From Phycisphaerae bacterium (GTDB taxonomy: Bacteria > Planctomycetota > Phycisphaerae > Sedimentisphaerales > UBA12454): a DNA stretch of 64,000 bases. Positions 34,569 to 42,987 of this stretch are shown in pieces. A model generated the notes under the pieces. The model did no database searches and was not told the origin of the DNA. It worked only from the letters and a program-made list of their open reading frames with translations. Each line of letters starts with the position of its first letter. Within the stretch, counting starts at the first letter, position 1. The translations under genes and the position numbers were made by a program. The stretch spans positions 62,001-126,000 of the forward strand of contig JBAZHC010000008.1 of assembly GCA_041652575.1 (NCBI GenBank), read 5' to 3'.

Positions 34569-34619
34569 AAAAGGTTGCTTTAAAGACAAAACTTTTTGTC
34601 ATCCACAAAGCAACCTTTT
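34569..34619. terminator. Bidirectional intrinsic terminator with nested hairpin
   Basis: AAAAGGTTGCTTT (34569-34581) pairs with AAAGCAACCTTTT (34607-34619), a perfect 13-bp stem flanked by A and T runs on the two strands. Inside is a second stem, GACAAAA (34585-34591) with TTTTGTC (34594-34600). It separates the parvulin gene from the convergent TPR gene and would stop both transcripts. Confidence 0.85.
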
Positions 34620-35996
34620 TCATTTTCTAAAAAACCCCGGAAGGAAACGCACACTCTCTTTGATTCTTCGCAGCCATATTTTCAAATGCGCGGCAGCTTT
34701 AATAATCGTCAGCCCTGAAATGGCATTGGCTCCTGTATCTAATGCCGCCAGTACATCGAAAACTTTTTCCGGTTTTCCCATATCGAGATAAACCAGCAAT
34801 ACGCCTTTGACAAGCTCCCAATTCGATGGAGCCAGTTCAAGTACATAATCGAGGAATTGTATGGCGTCATCCTGTTCGCCGCGCATAGTGAGCGATTTGG
34901 CCAGATGGAGATAATTTAACGCGTTTGTCGGTTCAAGTTCTGAAACTCTTAGAAAACAATGAGTCGCATAGTCGGTCTGACCCAGTTCCATCATAATTAC
35001 GCCTATCGCATCGAGAATCTCCGGCTGGCTGATATCAAGCTCAAGCTCGGCGGCAAGCAGTGAAAACGCCTCATCCCTCTCCGACTGCGCAAGTGCAAGC
35101 TGCGCAAGCCGAAATCTCGGACCGGCCGTATTTCTGTCAATCCTTATTGCCTGAAGATATAGTTTCGCCGCTTCTTTTATTCTGCCGGCATTCAGCTCTA
35201 TCTCGCCGAGATAAAATAATGCCTGCGCCGATTCCGGCTCTACTTCCAGTATCCTGCGGAACTTCTCAGCGGCAGAAACAATATCGCCGCAGTGAAGAAG
35301 AAACAAACCGAAATCAAATATAACCTCTTTGTCGCCGGGATTTTTCCTGAGTTCCGCGATAAAATGCTGCCACGCCATATCCTTATCGCCGAGATTCCAG
35401 TACCCCTGCGCAATGTGATAATTAATTTGCGGATGGTTCGGCTCGAGAGAAGCGGTCTTTTCCCAGCACCACACGGCCTTTTTAAAATTGCCCTGAATGA
35501 AAAATGAATTGCCTATATTATAAAAACAAAGCGGACAGGCGTCGTTTATCTGTTGAGCAAGGTAAAACATATGCTCGGCCATCTCGTAATTGCTCATCTC
35601 GGTATAAGTGATTATCCTGTTGCAGTAGCCCGGTTCGAAATCGGGGTCGATTTTTTCAATCTGTTCAAATAGATTCAGCGCCAAATCGTACTGACCTGTG
35701 CGGGTATAATCGATCGCAAGACAGTTCAGCGTTTCAATATCATCAGGATTCATATTTAACGCCAACTTGTATTCTTCTATCGCGTAGTCAAACCTCTCCA
35801 TCGCATCGAGCGTAAGAGCCTTATTGAAATGCCATCTGTCATTGGCCGGGTTGATATCGATTGCCTCGTTCATCGCCGAAAGGGCCTCGTTCATTCGGCC
35901 TTCTTCGTAAAGCTCATAGGCCTTTATGGCCTTTTGCTCAGCCTGGTCCCATGAGTTGAACTGGTCGAACTGTTCAAACCCGCTGTCAGAATTCAT
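34620..35996 (-). CDS. TPR-repeat protein
   Basis: A 458-residue soluble protein built of about ten tetratricopeptide repeats from residue 15 to 430; copies show the W/A-G-Y/F-A-P pattern, for example RWHFNKALTLDAMERFDYAIEEYKLALNMNP, and ALFYLGEIELNAGRIKEAAKLYLQAIRID. TPRs mediate protein-protein contacts. No signal peptide or other domain is visible. GGGAG precedes ATG 35996. It stands alone between a terminator and the ribH leader. Confidence 0.9.
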   Translation of the reverse strand: MNSDSGFEQFDQFNSWDQAEQKAIKAYELYEEGRMNEALSAMNEAIDINPANDRWHFNKALTLDAMERFDYAIEEYKLALNMNPDDIETLNCLAIDYTRTGQYDLALNLFEQIEKIDPDFEPGYCNRIITYTEMSNYEMAEHMFYLAQQINDACPLCFYNIGNSFFIQGNFKKAVWCWEKTASLEPNHPQINYHIAQGYWNLGDKDMAWQHFIAELRKNPGDKEVIFDFGLFLLHCGDIVSAAEKFRRILEVEPESAQALFYLGEIELNAGRIKEAAKLYLQAIRIDRNTAGPRFRLAQLALAQSERDEAFSLLAAELELDISQPEILDAIGVIMMELGQTDYATHCFLRVSELEPTNALNYLHLAKSLTMRGEQDDAIQFLDYVLELAPSNWELVKGVLLVYLDMGKPEKVFDVLAALDTGANAISGLTIIKAAAHLKIWLRRIKESVRFLPGFFRK

Positions 35997-36294
35997 ATAA
36001 TCTCCCTATAAATCTATAGTTATCCGCAATTCAAATCGGCACAAATAACCGGTCTGCTTAGTCCGAAAAATGCCTCTTTCGAAAATTTACAAAAAACAGG
36101 TAATTTATGTGGAAATTAACCCCCTAAGTCTTTAAAATATGGCAGGTTAGCGGAAAAATCTCAATCTATGCTTATCTGCCTGCGTCATTGGCCGCTGCCT
36201 TTTTCTGGAAAATACTTGTTTTTGGTCTTATAATGCTTGTGGAATTTTCAGGTTTATCCGCCGATGGCGGAATTACAATAAGGAGTAATCGATT

Positions 36295-36759
36295 ATGATA
36301 AAACAGATACAGGGAAAACTTACTGCCGAAAAGGCGAAATTCGCGATAGTTGTAAGCCGCTTCAACGAGTTTATCACTTCCAAACTTCTCGCGGGCGCCA
36401 TCGATGCCCTGCAGAGGCACGGCGCTGAAGACGAGCAGATTACAGTTGTCTGGGTTCCCGGCTCTATAGAAATCACACCAGCTGCCAAGAAGCTCGCTGC
36501 CGGCGGAAAATTCGATGCCGTTATTTGCATCGGCGCAATTATCCGAGGCCAGACGAATCACTACGAATATGTCGGCCAGCAGGTAAGCCGCGGCGTCAGT
36601 CAGATTAACTACGACACCGGGATACCGACTATTTTCGGTGTCCTGACCTGTGACACAATAGAGCAGGCGATAGAACGGGCCGGCACCAAGGCCGGCAACG
36701 CCGGCGCAACTGCCGCTGTCAGCGCGATGGAAATGGTAAACGTGCTCTGTCAAATATAA
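36295..36759 (+). CDS. ribH: 6,7-dimethyl-8-ribityllumazine synthase
   Basis: It forms the lumazine precursor of riboflavin. The 154-residue protein has FAIVVSRFNEFITSKLLAGA, VVWVPGSIEITPAAKKLA, ICIGAIIRGQTNHYEYV with the catalytic His, and IPTIFGVLTCDTIEQAIERAG. Length is normal. AGGAG precedes the ATG, and a hairpin TCCGCC-GAT-GGCGGA (36257-36271) lies just before it. No FMN riboswitch signature was recognised. nusB follows 18 bases later, as in many bacteria. Confidence 0.96.
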   Translation: MIKQIQGKLTAEKAKFAIVVSRFNEFITSKLLAGAIDALQRHGAEDEQITVVWVPGSIEITPAAKKLAAGGKFDAVICIGAIIRGQTNHYEYVGQQVSRGVSQINYDTGIPTIFGVLTCDTIEQAIERAGTKAGNAGATAAVSAMEMVNVLCQI

Positions 36760-36777
36760 ACAGAAATAAGAATACTT

Positions 36778-37218
36778 ATGCCTACAACCGATAGAAGAAC
36801 CAGGGCAAGAGAGCTTGCAATGCAGGCTATCTGCCAATTGGACGTTCAGGGCGATGCGGTGCTGAATATGCTCGGCCGTTTCTTTGCCGAAAATACCGAT
36901 GACCCCGCGACACGGGAACTGGCTGAGAAATGGGCGAAAGGCGTATGGAAATCCATAACTGAATGCGATAGTCTTATTTCCGTCGCCGCCGTCAAGTGGG
37001 AGCTATCGAGATTAAATCAGGTCGACAGAAGTATTTTGCGGCTTGGGGCATATCAGTTAAAATACTGCCCGGATATACCGGCCAAAGTGGTGATTAACGA
37101 GGCGATAGAGCTTGCAAAAAAGTTCAGCGCCGAAGCGTCACCGGCATTTGTTAATGGTGTTATGGACGCAATCTATAAAAAATTGAAGATGGATTCGGAA
37201 AACAAATGCGAAAAATAG
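36778..37218 (+). CDS. nusB: Transcription antitermination factor NusB
   Basis: The 146-residue helical protein binds boxA RNA with S10 in rRNA antitermination. RRTRARELAMQAICQLDVQG at the N-terminus and DRSILRLGAYQLKYCPDIPAKVVINEAIELAKKFS are the family blocks. ribH-nusB order is conserved widely. Its last 13 bases overlap the start of the parA-like gene, so translation is coupled. Confidence 0.95.
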   Translation: MPTTDRRTRARELAMQAICQLDVQGDAVLNMLGRFFAENTDDPATRELAEKWAKGVWKSITECDSLISVAAVKWELSRLNQVDRSILRLGAYQLKYCPDIPAKVVINEAIELAKKFSAEASPAFVNGVMDAIYKKLKMDSENKCEK

Positions 37219-38051
37219 TAATGCTCAACCAGAAAGGCGGCGTAGGCAAGACAACTTCTGTTGTCAACATCGCTGCCGCTCTCGCCCAAAGCGGCGCAAA
37301 GGTCGCTGTTGCCGACTTTGACCCGCAGGCGCATCTTACGATACACCTCGGCGTCGAGCCTGACAGCGTCGAACTCGGCACTTACAGGGTTCTTAGCGGT
37401 TCCGCTGATTTTGACCAGGCTCTTATCAAAGTCCGACCTAACCTGTTTCTGCTCGGATCTAATATCCACCTCGTCGGAGCCGAAAGCGAGCTGGTCAGCG
37501 TCGTCGGCAGGGAAATCATCTTTCGCGAAGCGGTTTCCAAATCGAAGCAGAATTTCGACTATCTGATTATTGACTGCCCTCCTTCGCTAAGCCTTTTGAC
37601 GCTTAACGCCCTTGCCGCCGCTGAAGAAGTAATTATTCCTCTCCAGCCGCATTTCCTGGCGCTTCAGGGACTGGGTAAACTCCTGCAAACCGTAACTCTC
37701 GTCAGCAGACGGATAAATCCCTCGTTGCGGGTAAGCGGAATACTCCTGTGTATGTTCGACAGCAGAACGTCCCTGTCGGAAGAAATTAAAAATGATATCG
37801 ACAAATTTCTCGACAGCGCAAGAGAGACGGACCTGCCCTGGAACAAGGCACGGATAATCCCTGTTTTCGTACGAAGAAATATTAAGCTGGCAGAGGCTCC
37901 CAGTTACGGCAAAACTATCTTTGAGTATGAACCTGAATGTAACGGCTCAAAAGATTATCAAATGATTGCCGATTATCTTCGCAATGGCGCTGTACCGGCC
38001 GCCGAACCGAAGCAGAATACCGTCGAAATTTCCAGCCAAACGCCTCAATAA
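37206..38051 (+). CDS. ParA/Soj-family ATPase
   Basis: A 281-residue deviant Walker ATPase: MLNQKGGVGKTTSVVNIAAALAQSG (Walker A with the signature lysine), ADFDPQAHLTI, and FDYLIIDCPPSLSLLTLNAL (Walker B). ARIIPVFVRRNIKLAEAPSYGKTIFEYEP is typical of Soj/ParA. No ParB gene or parS site is seen in the window, so the partner must be elsewhere or the protein has another positioning role. It overlaps nusB by 13 bases and is followed by rsmE. Confidence 0.9.
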   Translation: MRKIVMLNQKGGVGKTTSVVNIAAALAQSGAKVAVADFDPQAHLTIHLGVEPDSVELGTYRVLSGSADFDQALIKVRPNLFLLGSNIHLVGAESELVSVVGREIIFREAVSKSKQNFDYLIIDCPPSLSLLTLNALAAAEEVIIPLQPHFLALQGLGKLLQTVTLVSRRINPSLRVSGILLCMFDSRTSLSEEIKNDIDKFLDSARETDLPWNKARIIPVFVRRNIKLAEAPSYGKTIFEYEPECNGSKDYQMIADYLRNGAVPAAEPKQNTVEISSQTPQ

Positions 38052-38071
38052 CGGTTTCGCCACATCCGACT

Positions 38072-38797
38072 ATGAGAACTTTAAGATTTCTTTGTGATAC
38101 GATAAATCAAAATACTGATGCGGTCCTCGCTGATACGCAGTTCAGACATCTTACGAAGGTTCTTCGCCTGAAAAACGGCGATTCTGTCGAGCTTTTCGAC
38201 GGCAAAGGCGCACTCGCTCAGGCGGTTATTAAAAAAATCGAAAAAAATCACGCCGTACTGACCGTTAAAGATGTCAAAAACTACTCAAAACCTCAGCGAA
38301 ATAGAATCATAATAGCCTCAAGCATCGCCAAAGGAGAGCGTTTCGAGCTGCTTGTCGCCAAATGCACGGAATTAGGCGTTGACAGAATCGTGCCGGTTAT
38401 TTTCGAAAGAACCGTAAAGCAGGCACTGCAGCATAAACGGCTCGAAACAATCGCTGCCGAATCGACAAAACAGTGCCAGAGATTATTTCTGCCCGTAATC
38501 GACGAGCCGATGGATTTTAAGGAAATAATTAAAAAGTTAAAAACTGAATATCCCAACGCTAAAATTGTCTTTGGTTCTTTAACAGAAGGCGCCGAATCAA
38601 TTATAAATTTTGATTTTGGCTCAAATGATTGTTTTGCCTTCATCGGGCCTGAAGGCGGCCTGACCGACGCTGAAGAAAATATGCTTAAGGAAATTAATGC
38701 GCAAGCCGTCAAACTTACGGATACAATATTAAGAATTGAAACAGCCGCAATCGTATTTGCCGCCTGTTTAACCGCTAAAAGAGATTTTGGAAAATAA
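38072..38797 (+). CDS. rsmE: 16S rRNA (uracil-1498-N3)-methyltransferase
   Basis: A SPOUT-class methyltransferase of 241 residues. QFRHLTKVLRLKNGDSVELFDGKG is the PUA-like N-terminus, then AKGERFELLVAKCTELGVDRIVPV, and the C-terminal knot FAFIGPEGGLTDAEENMLKE followed by LRIETAAIVFAACL, which bind SAM. It follows the ParA gene by 20 bases and ends just before the glycosyltransferase start. Confidence 0.95.
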   Translation: MRTLRFLCDTINQNTDAVLADTQFRHLTKVLRLKNGDSVELFDGKGALAQAVIKKIEKNHAVLTVKDVKNYSKPQRNRIIIASSIAKGERFELLVAKCTELGVDRIVPVIFERTVKQALQHKRLETIAAESTKQCQRLFLPVIDEPMDFKEIIKKLKTEYPNAKIVFGSLTEGAESIINFDFGSNDCFAFIGPEGGLTDAEENMLKEINAQAVKLTDTILRIETAAIVFAACLTAKRDFGK

Positions 38798-38798
38798 T

Positions 38799-40463
38799 AT
38801 GACTGAACAAAATAATAAGCTTCTGCTGACAATCGCTGTTATGGCATTTGCATCTGTTATGTCCTTTTGGGCCCTTTCTGGCGGCCCGCTGGACAACCAC
38901 GAATGTCTCGTATCGGTAACAGCAAGGGAAATGCTCGCAAATAACAACTGGATTGTCCCGACATTCAACGATGAAATCCGTCTCCAAAAGACCCCGCTTA
39001 ACTACTGGCTTGTCGCCTCTGTCGCGAAAATAACCGGCAGCGTAAATGAGTTCTCCGCCCGCCTGCCAAGTGCCGTATTTGCGATTCTATCCGCCGCGGC
39101 CATTTTGTATTTCACTTCGCAATGGCTGGCCTTTCCAATCGCGATATTATCGACTGCCCTATGGATATCGACGCTGGGCTTTATCAGGTATTCGCATAAC
39201 GGCCGGCCTGAAATGACGCTTTGCGCACTAATTATGATTTCAATGTTAAGTTTTTACTCCGCGATGAAAACACAGTCTCGCCGCCGCCAGGTTTCATATA
39301 TGCTCGTATTCTGGCTCAGTTTCTCCCTTGCGATGCTCGCAAAAGGTCCTGCCCCGCTGGCTCTTGTCGTACCGCCGATTTTCTTTTACTTCGCCGTATT
39401 TCGGCAGTGGGGCAAATTAAAATTCACTCTGCCGATAATTGGTACGATTTTATTCCTGCTCATCGTTCTTCCCTGGCCCATAATCGCCTTTGAAAGAACT
39501 ACCGGCAGCCTGTCTTTCTGGAAAAGAGAATTTATCGACCGCTTTCTGGGCGATTACGCCGCGGGCCGCAAACCATTCTGGTACTATCTGCAGGTCGTAT
39601 TTTTATTTACCGCCCCGTTTTCCGCTTTCGTGCCTTATATAGTTGCGGCGCCTTTTTATTCCGTCTGGGAGAAAAAAAGGCCTCTCATGTGGTATTTATG
39701 GCTTTGGTTTGTCGTACAGATTGTGGTAATGAGCATTTCGGGCGGCAAACGTCAGCACTATATTCTCCCTGCTATGCCGGCTTTCAGTATTTTAGCCGCG
39801 ATTTGCCTGTACGATATGATATTCGAACAGACAGCATTTAAGCTTAAGCAGGTTAAATCGCTTTTCATCGGTCATATAATCGTCATCGCCGCGGGCGTAA
39901 TCGGACTTCTATACTGGGCGCTTACAAAAGAAAAGGCATTCATTTGGCCTTCGATTCATATTGCGATGATGATTTCCATTATGCTTGGGCTTGTAGTTGT
40001 CCTGTTCTTGCAAAAGCATAAAATCGCGGCGACCGCATTGCTTTTTGCCGGCTACGGCGCAATAGTAATGACGGTTTTCATTTATTTCCTGCTTCCGCTG
40101 GACTACAATAATCCATCGAGAATTTTCTCTCTCGAAATCGGCAGAACCGTCCCCTCCGATGAAAAACTCATCGCCTACCGCAGTGCCTCCGCTCGTACGA
40201 TTCATTACGCAGGCAGAACTATTCCTGAAATTGCCGATTTCGATGAACTTTATAACAGGTACCTGCAGGGCCAGTGGATTATAGCCACAGGCAAAAGCTA
40301 TGAGGAATTAGTTAAGGACGGCAGATTTAATACTGTCTTTTACAGACCCGTTGCAGAGCGTTCCGGCTCAAACGATATCGGGGGAGCGCTTCTTCATAAC
40401 TCTACCGGGCCTGATGTGATTAAGGCACAAGAGAACGCAGAAATTCCATCTCCTGCTCGTTAA
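38799..40463 (+). CDS. PMT/ArnT-family membrane glycosyltransferase
   Basis: A 554-residue protein with about 11-12 membrane segments. The N-terminal loop GGPLDNHECLVSVTAREMLANNNWIVPTFNDEIRLQKTPLNYWL is the ArnT/PMT type periplasmic loop, in which the acidic residue and KTPL segment are active-site parts. These enzymes move a sugar from a polyprenyl-phosphate carrier to lipid A or protein. With the GT2 and deacetylase genes nearby (40984-42872) it suggests envelope sugar modification. TTG 38787 is discarded in favour of ATG 38799. It overlaps the convergent phosphatase-like gene by 44 bases. Confidence 0.87.
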   Translation: MTEQNNKLLLTIAVMAFASVMSFWALSGGPLDNHECLVSVTAREMLANNNWIVPTFNDEIRLQKTPLNYWLVASVAKITGSVNEFSARLPSAVFAILSAAAILYFTSQWLAFPIAILSTALWISTLGFIRYSHNGRPEMTLCALIMISMLSFYSAMKTQSRRRQVSYMLVFWLSFSLAMLAKGPAPLALVVPPIFFYFAVFRQWGKLKFTLPIIGTILFLLIVLPWPIIAFERTTGSLSFWKREFIDRFLGDYAAGRKPFWYYLQVVFLFTAPFSAFVPYIVAAPFYSVWEKKRPLMWYLWLWFVVQIVVMSISGGKRQHYILPAMPAFSILAAICLYDMIFEQTAFKLKQVKSLFIGHIIVIAAGVIGLLYWALTKEKAFIWPSIHIAMMISIMLGLVVVLFLQKHKIAATALLFAGYGAIVMTVFIYFLLPLDYNNPSRIFSLEIGRTVPSDEKLIAYRSASARTIHYAGRTIPEIADFDELYNRYLQGQWIIATGKSYEELVKDGRFNTVFYRPVAERSGSNDIGGALLHNSTGPDVIKAQENAEIPSPAR

Positions 40464-40971
40464 GCGGCTGTCCTTTTAACTGTTTGATTTTTTCCACAGT
40501 CTTGTCGAGATTAAAACCGCCCGACTTCAGCATCCATACCGCCGCAAGATACGAAACTCTTTTCTTGCCGGTATTGTCGTGCAAAAGTACGGGAATATTG
40601 GCTCTTTCGTCCATTATCTCCAGAAATTTGCCAGATGTTTCCAAATCGGGAATACCGTCATCCGCAACGTCTTTATCTATCGGAAGCTCTATATATGTTA
40701 CGCCGTGGCTTTTCATCCAGGCCACTTCTTCATTGTGCCAGTTCTGTTCACGATGTTCGTCCGTCTTGCGTACATTTACGAATGCGGCAATGTGATACTT
40801 ATATAAAAGACGTGTATAATCCATACCCCGCGGCTGGCCGCTCGTATAAAGAACTCCCGGCTTTATCACCTGAAAATTCTTTATATAAAAATGTTTTACA
40901 AGCACTACCGCCAAAAGGACTATTGCCGCTATCCATAACCATCCAATAACAGGATTTTTCTTTTTCGCCAT
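40420..40971 (-). CDS. Membrane-anchored dual-specificity phosphatase-like protein with Cys replaced by Asp
   Basis: A 183-residue protein with one N-terminal membrane helix (residues 9-26) and a phosphatase-like fold marked by LYTSGQPRGMDYTRLL and FVNVRKTDEHRE. The P-loop HCx5R should hold the nucleophilic cysteine; here it reads LLHDNTGKKRVSY, with D132 in its place and R138 kept. DNA codons confirm Asp (GAC). It may be inactive, act as a binding module, or use another mechanism. The C-terminus overlaps the convergent ArnT-like gene by 44 bases. It lies just before the GT2 stop. Confidence 0.75.
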   Translation of the reverse strand: MAKKKNPVIGWLWIAAIVLLAVVLVKHFYIKNFQVIKPGVLYTSGQPRGMDYTRLLYKYHIAAFVNVRKTDEHREQNWHNEEVAWMKSHGVTYIELPIDKDVADDGIPDLETSGKFLEIMDERANIPVLLHDNTGKKRVSYLAAVWMLKSGGFNLDKTVEKIKQLKGQPLNEQEMEFLRSLVP

Positions 40972-40983
40972 TTTTTATCTGCC

Positions 40984-41943
40984 TTACTTTCTATAAACAT
41001 TTCTGACCGCGTAGATTTTTCGGTCGGTCGCTTCGAAATACACCCTGCTTATCAGTTCGCCCAGGAGGCCGGTTGAAATAAAAATCAAACCCATAAGTAA
41101 AAGAACTATCCCTGCCGCGGCTAACGGTCCGTGAGCATCGAGTATCGGCACATTAAAATAAAGCTTGTCAAAAAGCACATAAGCCAAAATAAGACCGGAA
41201 ATCACGAGACAGTAAAACGCGGCCTTGCCGAAGAAATGCAGCGGCCGGGTGATATAACCCAGAAGAAAACGAAGGGTAATCAAATCGAACGCCACTCTGA
41301 ACGTTCGTGATATGCCGTAATTGCTCTTGCCTGCCGGTCTTTCAATGTTCTTAATCGGAATTTCAATAATCCTTGCACCGCTGGAGGAAACAAGGGCAGG
41401 AATAAATCGGTGCATCTCGCCGTAGAGTCTCAGGTCGTCGATTATCTGCCGCCGGTAAGCCTTGAAGGTTGTGCCGAAATCGTGAATATCCACGCCGCTG
41501 ACCTTTGAGGCCATCCAGTTGGCGGCCCTGCTCGGAATTTTTCGCATAATAAGATTATCGACCCGTTTTTCCCGCCAGCCGCTTACGACGTCGTAGCCTT
41601 GCTCTATCTTCACCAGGAAATTCGGTATCTCTTCCGGCAGATGCTGCAGGTCGCCGTCCATACTTATTATCACTTCGCCGCAGGTATGGTCGAACCCTGC
41701 CGCCAAAGCGGGCGTCTGCCCGAAATTTCTCCGCAATTCTACCGCTACTACATGCTCGTCCTTTTCGGCGATGCTCTTCAGCTTTTCCATCGTCGTATCG
41801 CTGCTGCCGTCGTCGACAAGCACAAGCTCGTAACTTCCGCCCGTTTGTTTCATCACCTTTGTAAGCCGTTCGTAAAGTTCCTGCACTACGGACTGTTCGT
41901 TATACAAAGGAACTACTATCGAATATTTCACACTCTCAGCCAT
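40984..41943 (-). CDS. GT2-family polyprenyl-phosphate glycosyltransferase (ArnC/DPM-like)
   Basis: A 319-residue protein with a GT-A domain: SIVVPLYNEQSVVQELYERL, VLVDDGSSDTTMEKL, and IISMDGDLQHLPEEIP holding the metal-binding Asp. Two C-terminal membrane segments follow (AFYCLVISGLILAYVLF; LAAAGIVLLLMGLIFISTGLL). It loads a sugar onto undecaprenyl phosphate at the cytosolic face. AAAGGG seven bases upstream supports ATG 41943. With the ArnT-like and ChbG-like genes it forms a probable envelope-sugar cluster. Confidence 0.9.
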   Translation of the reverse strand: MAESVKYSIVVPLYNEQSVVQELYERLTKVMKQTGGSYELVLVDDGSSDTTMEKLKSIAEKDEHVVAVELRRNFGQTPALAAGFDHTCGEVIISMDGDLQHLPEEIPNFLVKIEQGYDVVSGWREKRVDNLIMRKIPSRAANWMASKVSGVDIHDFGTTFKAYRRQIIDDLRLYGEMHRFIPALVSSSGARIIEIPIKNIERPAGKSNYGISRTFRVAFDLITLRFLLGYITRPLHFFGKAAFYCLVISGLILAYVLFDKLYFNVPILDAHGPLAAAGIVLLLMGLIFISTGLLGELISRVYFEATDRKIYAVRNVYRK

Positions 41944-41970
41944 TTCTATTCCCTTTACATATCCGCCATG

Positions 41971-42034
41971 GCCCAAAGGCACTAATTTTTTATTTATATT
42001 TTTTTCTTAGTGTCTTAGTGCCTTAGTGGCTAAA
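41971..42034. repeat. Palindromic phrase repeat providing the ChbG stop codon
   Basis: Left part AAAGGCACTAA, a T-rich centre nearly identical to that at 11221-11299, and right part with three TTAGTGnn units ending GTGGCTAAA. The TAG of the ChbG gene (minus strand, at 42030-42032) lies within the repeat, so the element provides the C-terminus end. Confidence 0.7.
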
Positions 42035-42872
42035 TTTTACCATAATGCACAAGTTCAATTCCTGCTTCGGATAGAATCTGTTTCGTCGCCGATTCGCAGA
42101 GCCATTTAAGTTCGACCTGACGCTGTTCGACAAGACGAGTATTCACAAGACCTTCCGGATAACCCGGATGCGTCATAACTTCAGCTGTTCCGCCGAATTG
42201 CGTCTTGCCGATTTCGGCCCAGAACTCTTTGTCGATTCTGCCCGTATGGGCCAGACCGAAGAAAATATCATTCTTTATAAAACGGCTGTCTATCTTCTGA
42301 CAGTTTACCGCCATTTGCCTTACCATAAAAGCGCGAATTTTATCTTTCATACCGACCTGCGGCCAATTACCGCAGCAGACTGTCTCCGGCTCCCACGGCC
42401 ACCGAATAGCGCCTATCTTAAAATTCTCCGCCAGGGAGCATACTATCTTATATATTGGCCCAAAGCAGTGAAAGTGTTTATGCGAATCCAGATGAGTTGG
42501 CTTTACGCCTCTTTTTATGACCGATTCAACCTGTGCCGTAAGTTCAATTTCGACAGCCTTGCGGATTTTTTCGCTAATAAACGTTTTAATTGCGAGCTTC
42601 GATGGCGAATATTTAAATTTGCCGTCTTCCCCAAGCAGAACATCTACTTTCGAGTCTGTGGAAACGGGCTTGCCTTCGAGGACATTCAAATGCACCCCTA
42701 CTCCGAGACTCGGCATCTTTTTAGCCATTGCTACCGCCTCATCCGACCCGGGCATATTGGCCATAATTGTAGCGCTGGTAAGCACTCCGCCGCAGTGTGC
42801 CTCGGCGATGGCTTTATTAACGCCTTCGCAAAGTCCGAAGTCGTCCGCGTTTATAATCATTTTTGCCGTCAT
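42030..42872 (-). CDS. ChbG/HpnK-family carbohydrate deacetylase (YdjC-like)
   Basis: A 280-residue deacetylase of the YdjC fold: IINADDFGLCEGVNKAI supplies the metal-binding Asp pair, GVHLNVLEGKP and THLDSHKHFHCFGPIYKI the His ligands, and a late VMTHPGYPE closes the site. Relatives deacetylate N-acetyl sugars, such as chitobiose, or the hopanoid head group (HpnK). Position next to GT2 and ArnT-like genes points to an envelope sugar. The start is uncertain; ATG 42872 is used although no ribosome site is clear. Confidence 0.85.
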   Translation of the reverse strand: MTAKMIINADDFGLCEGVNKAIAEAHCGGVLTSATIMANMPGSDEAVAMAKKMPSLGVGVHLNVLEGKPVSTDSKVDVLLGEDGKFKYSPSKLAIKTFISEKIRKAVEIELTAQVESVIKRGVKPTHLDSHKHFHCFGPIYKIVCSLAENFKIGAIRWPWEPETVCCGNWPQVGMKDKIRAFMVRQMAVNCQKIDSRFIKNDIFFGLAHTGRIDKEFWAEIGKTQFGGTAEVMTHPGYPEGLVNTRLVEQRQVELKWLCESATKQILSEAGIELVHYGKI

Positions 42873-42987
42873 AAGAGGGTAAAGTTTACGTCTCAAACGC
42901 CTTAAGGTCAATTAATTTAACAAAAAGAAGGGGCTGGACTATTTTTGTTGCAAAAACTCGTAATTTAACGAAAATATTGCAAATATT

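Noticed and set aside
36120..36294. FMN riboswitch upstream of ribH
   Set aside because: Only a short TCCGCC/GGCGGA hairpin is present; the conserved FMN aptamer sequence is not seen.
37206..38051. Plasmid-type partition locus
   Set aside because: No parB, parS or replication gene is adjacent; neighbours are chromosomal housekeeping genes.
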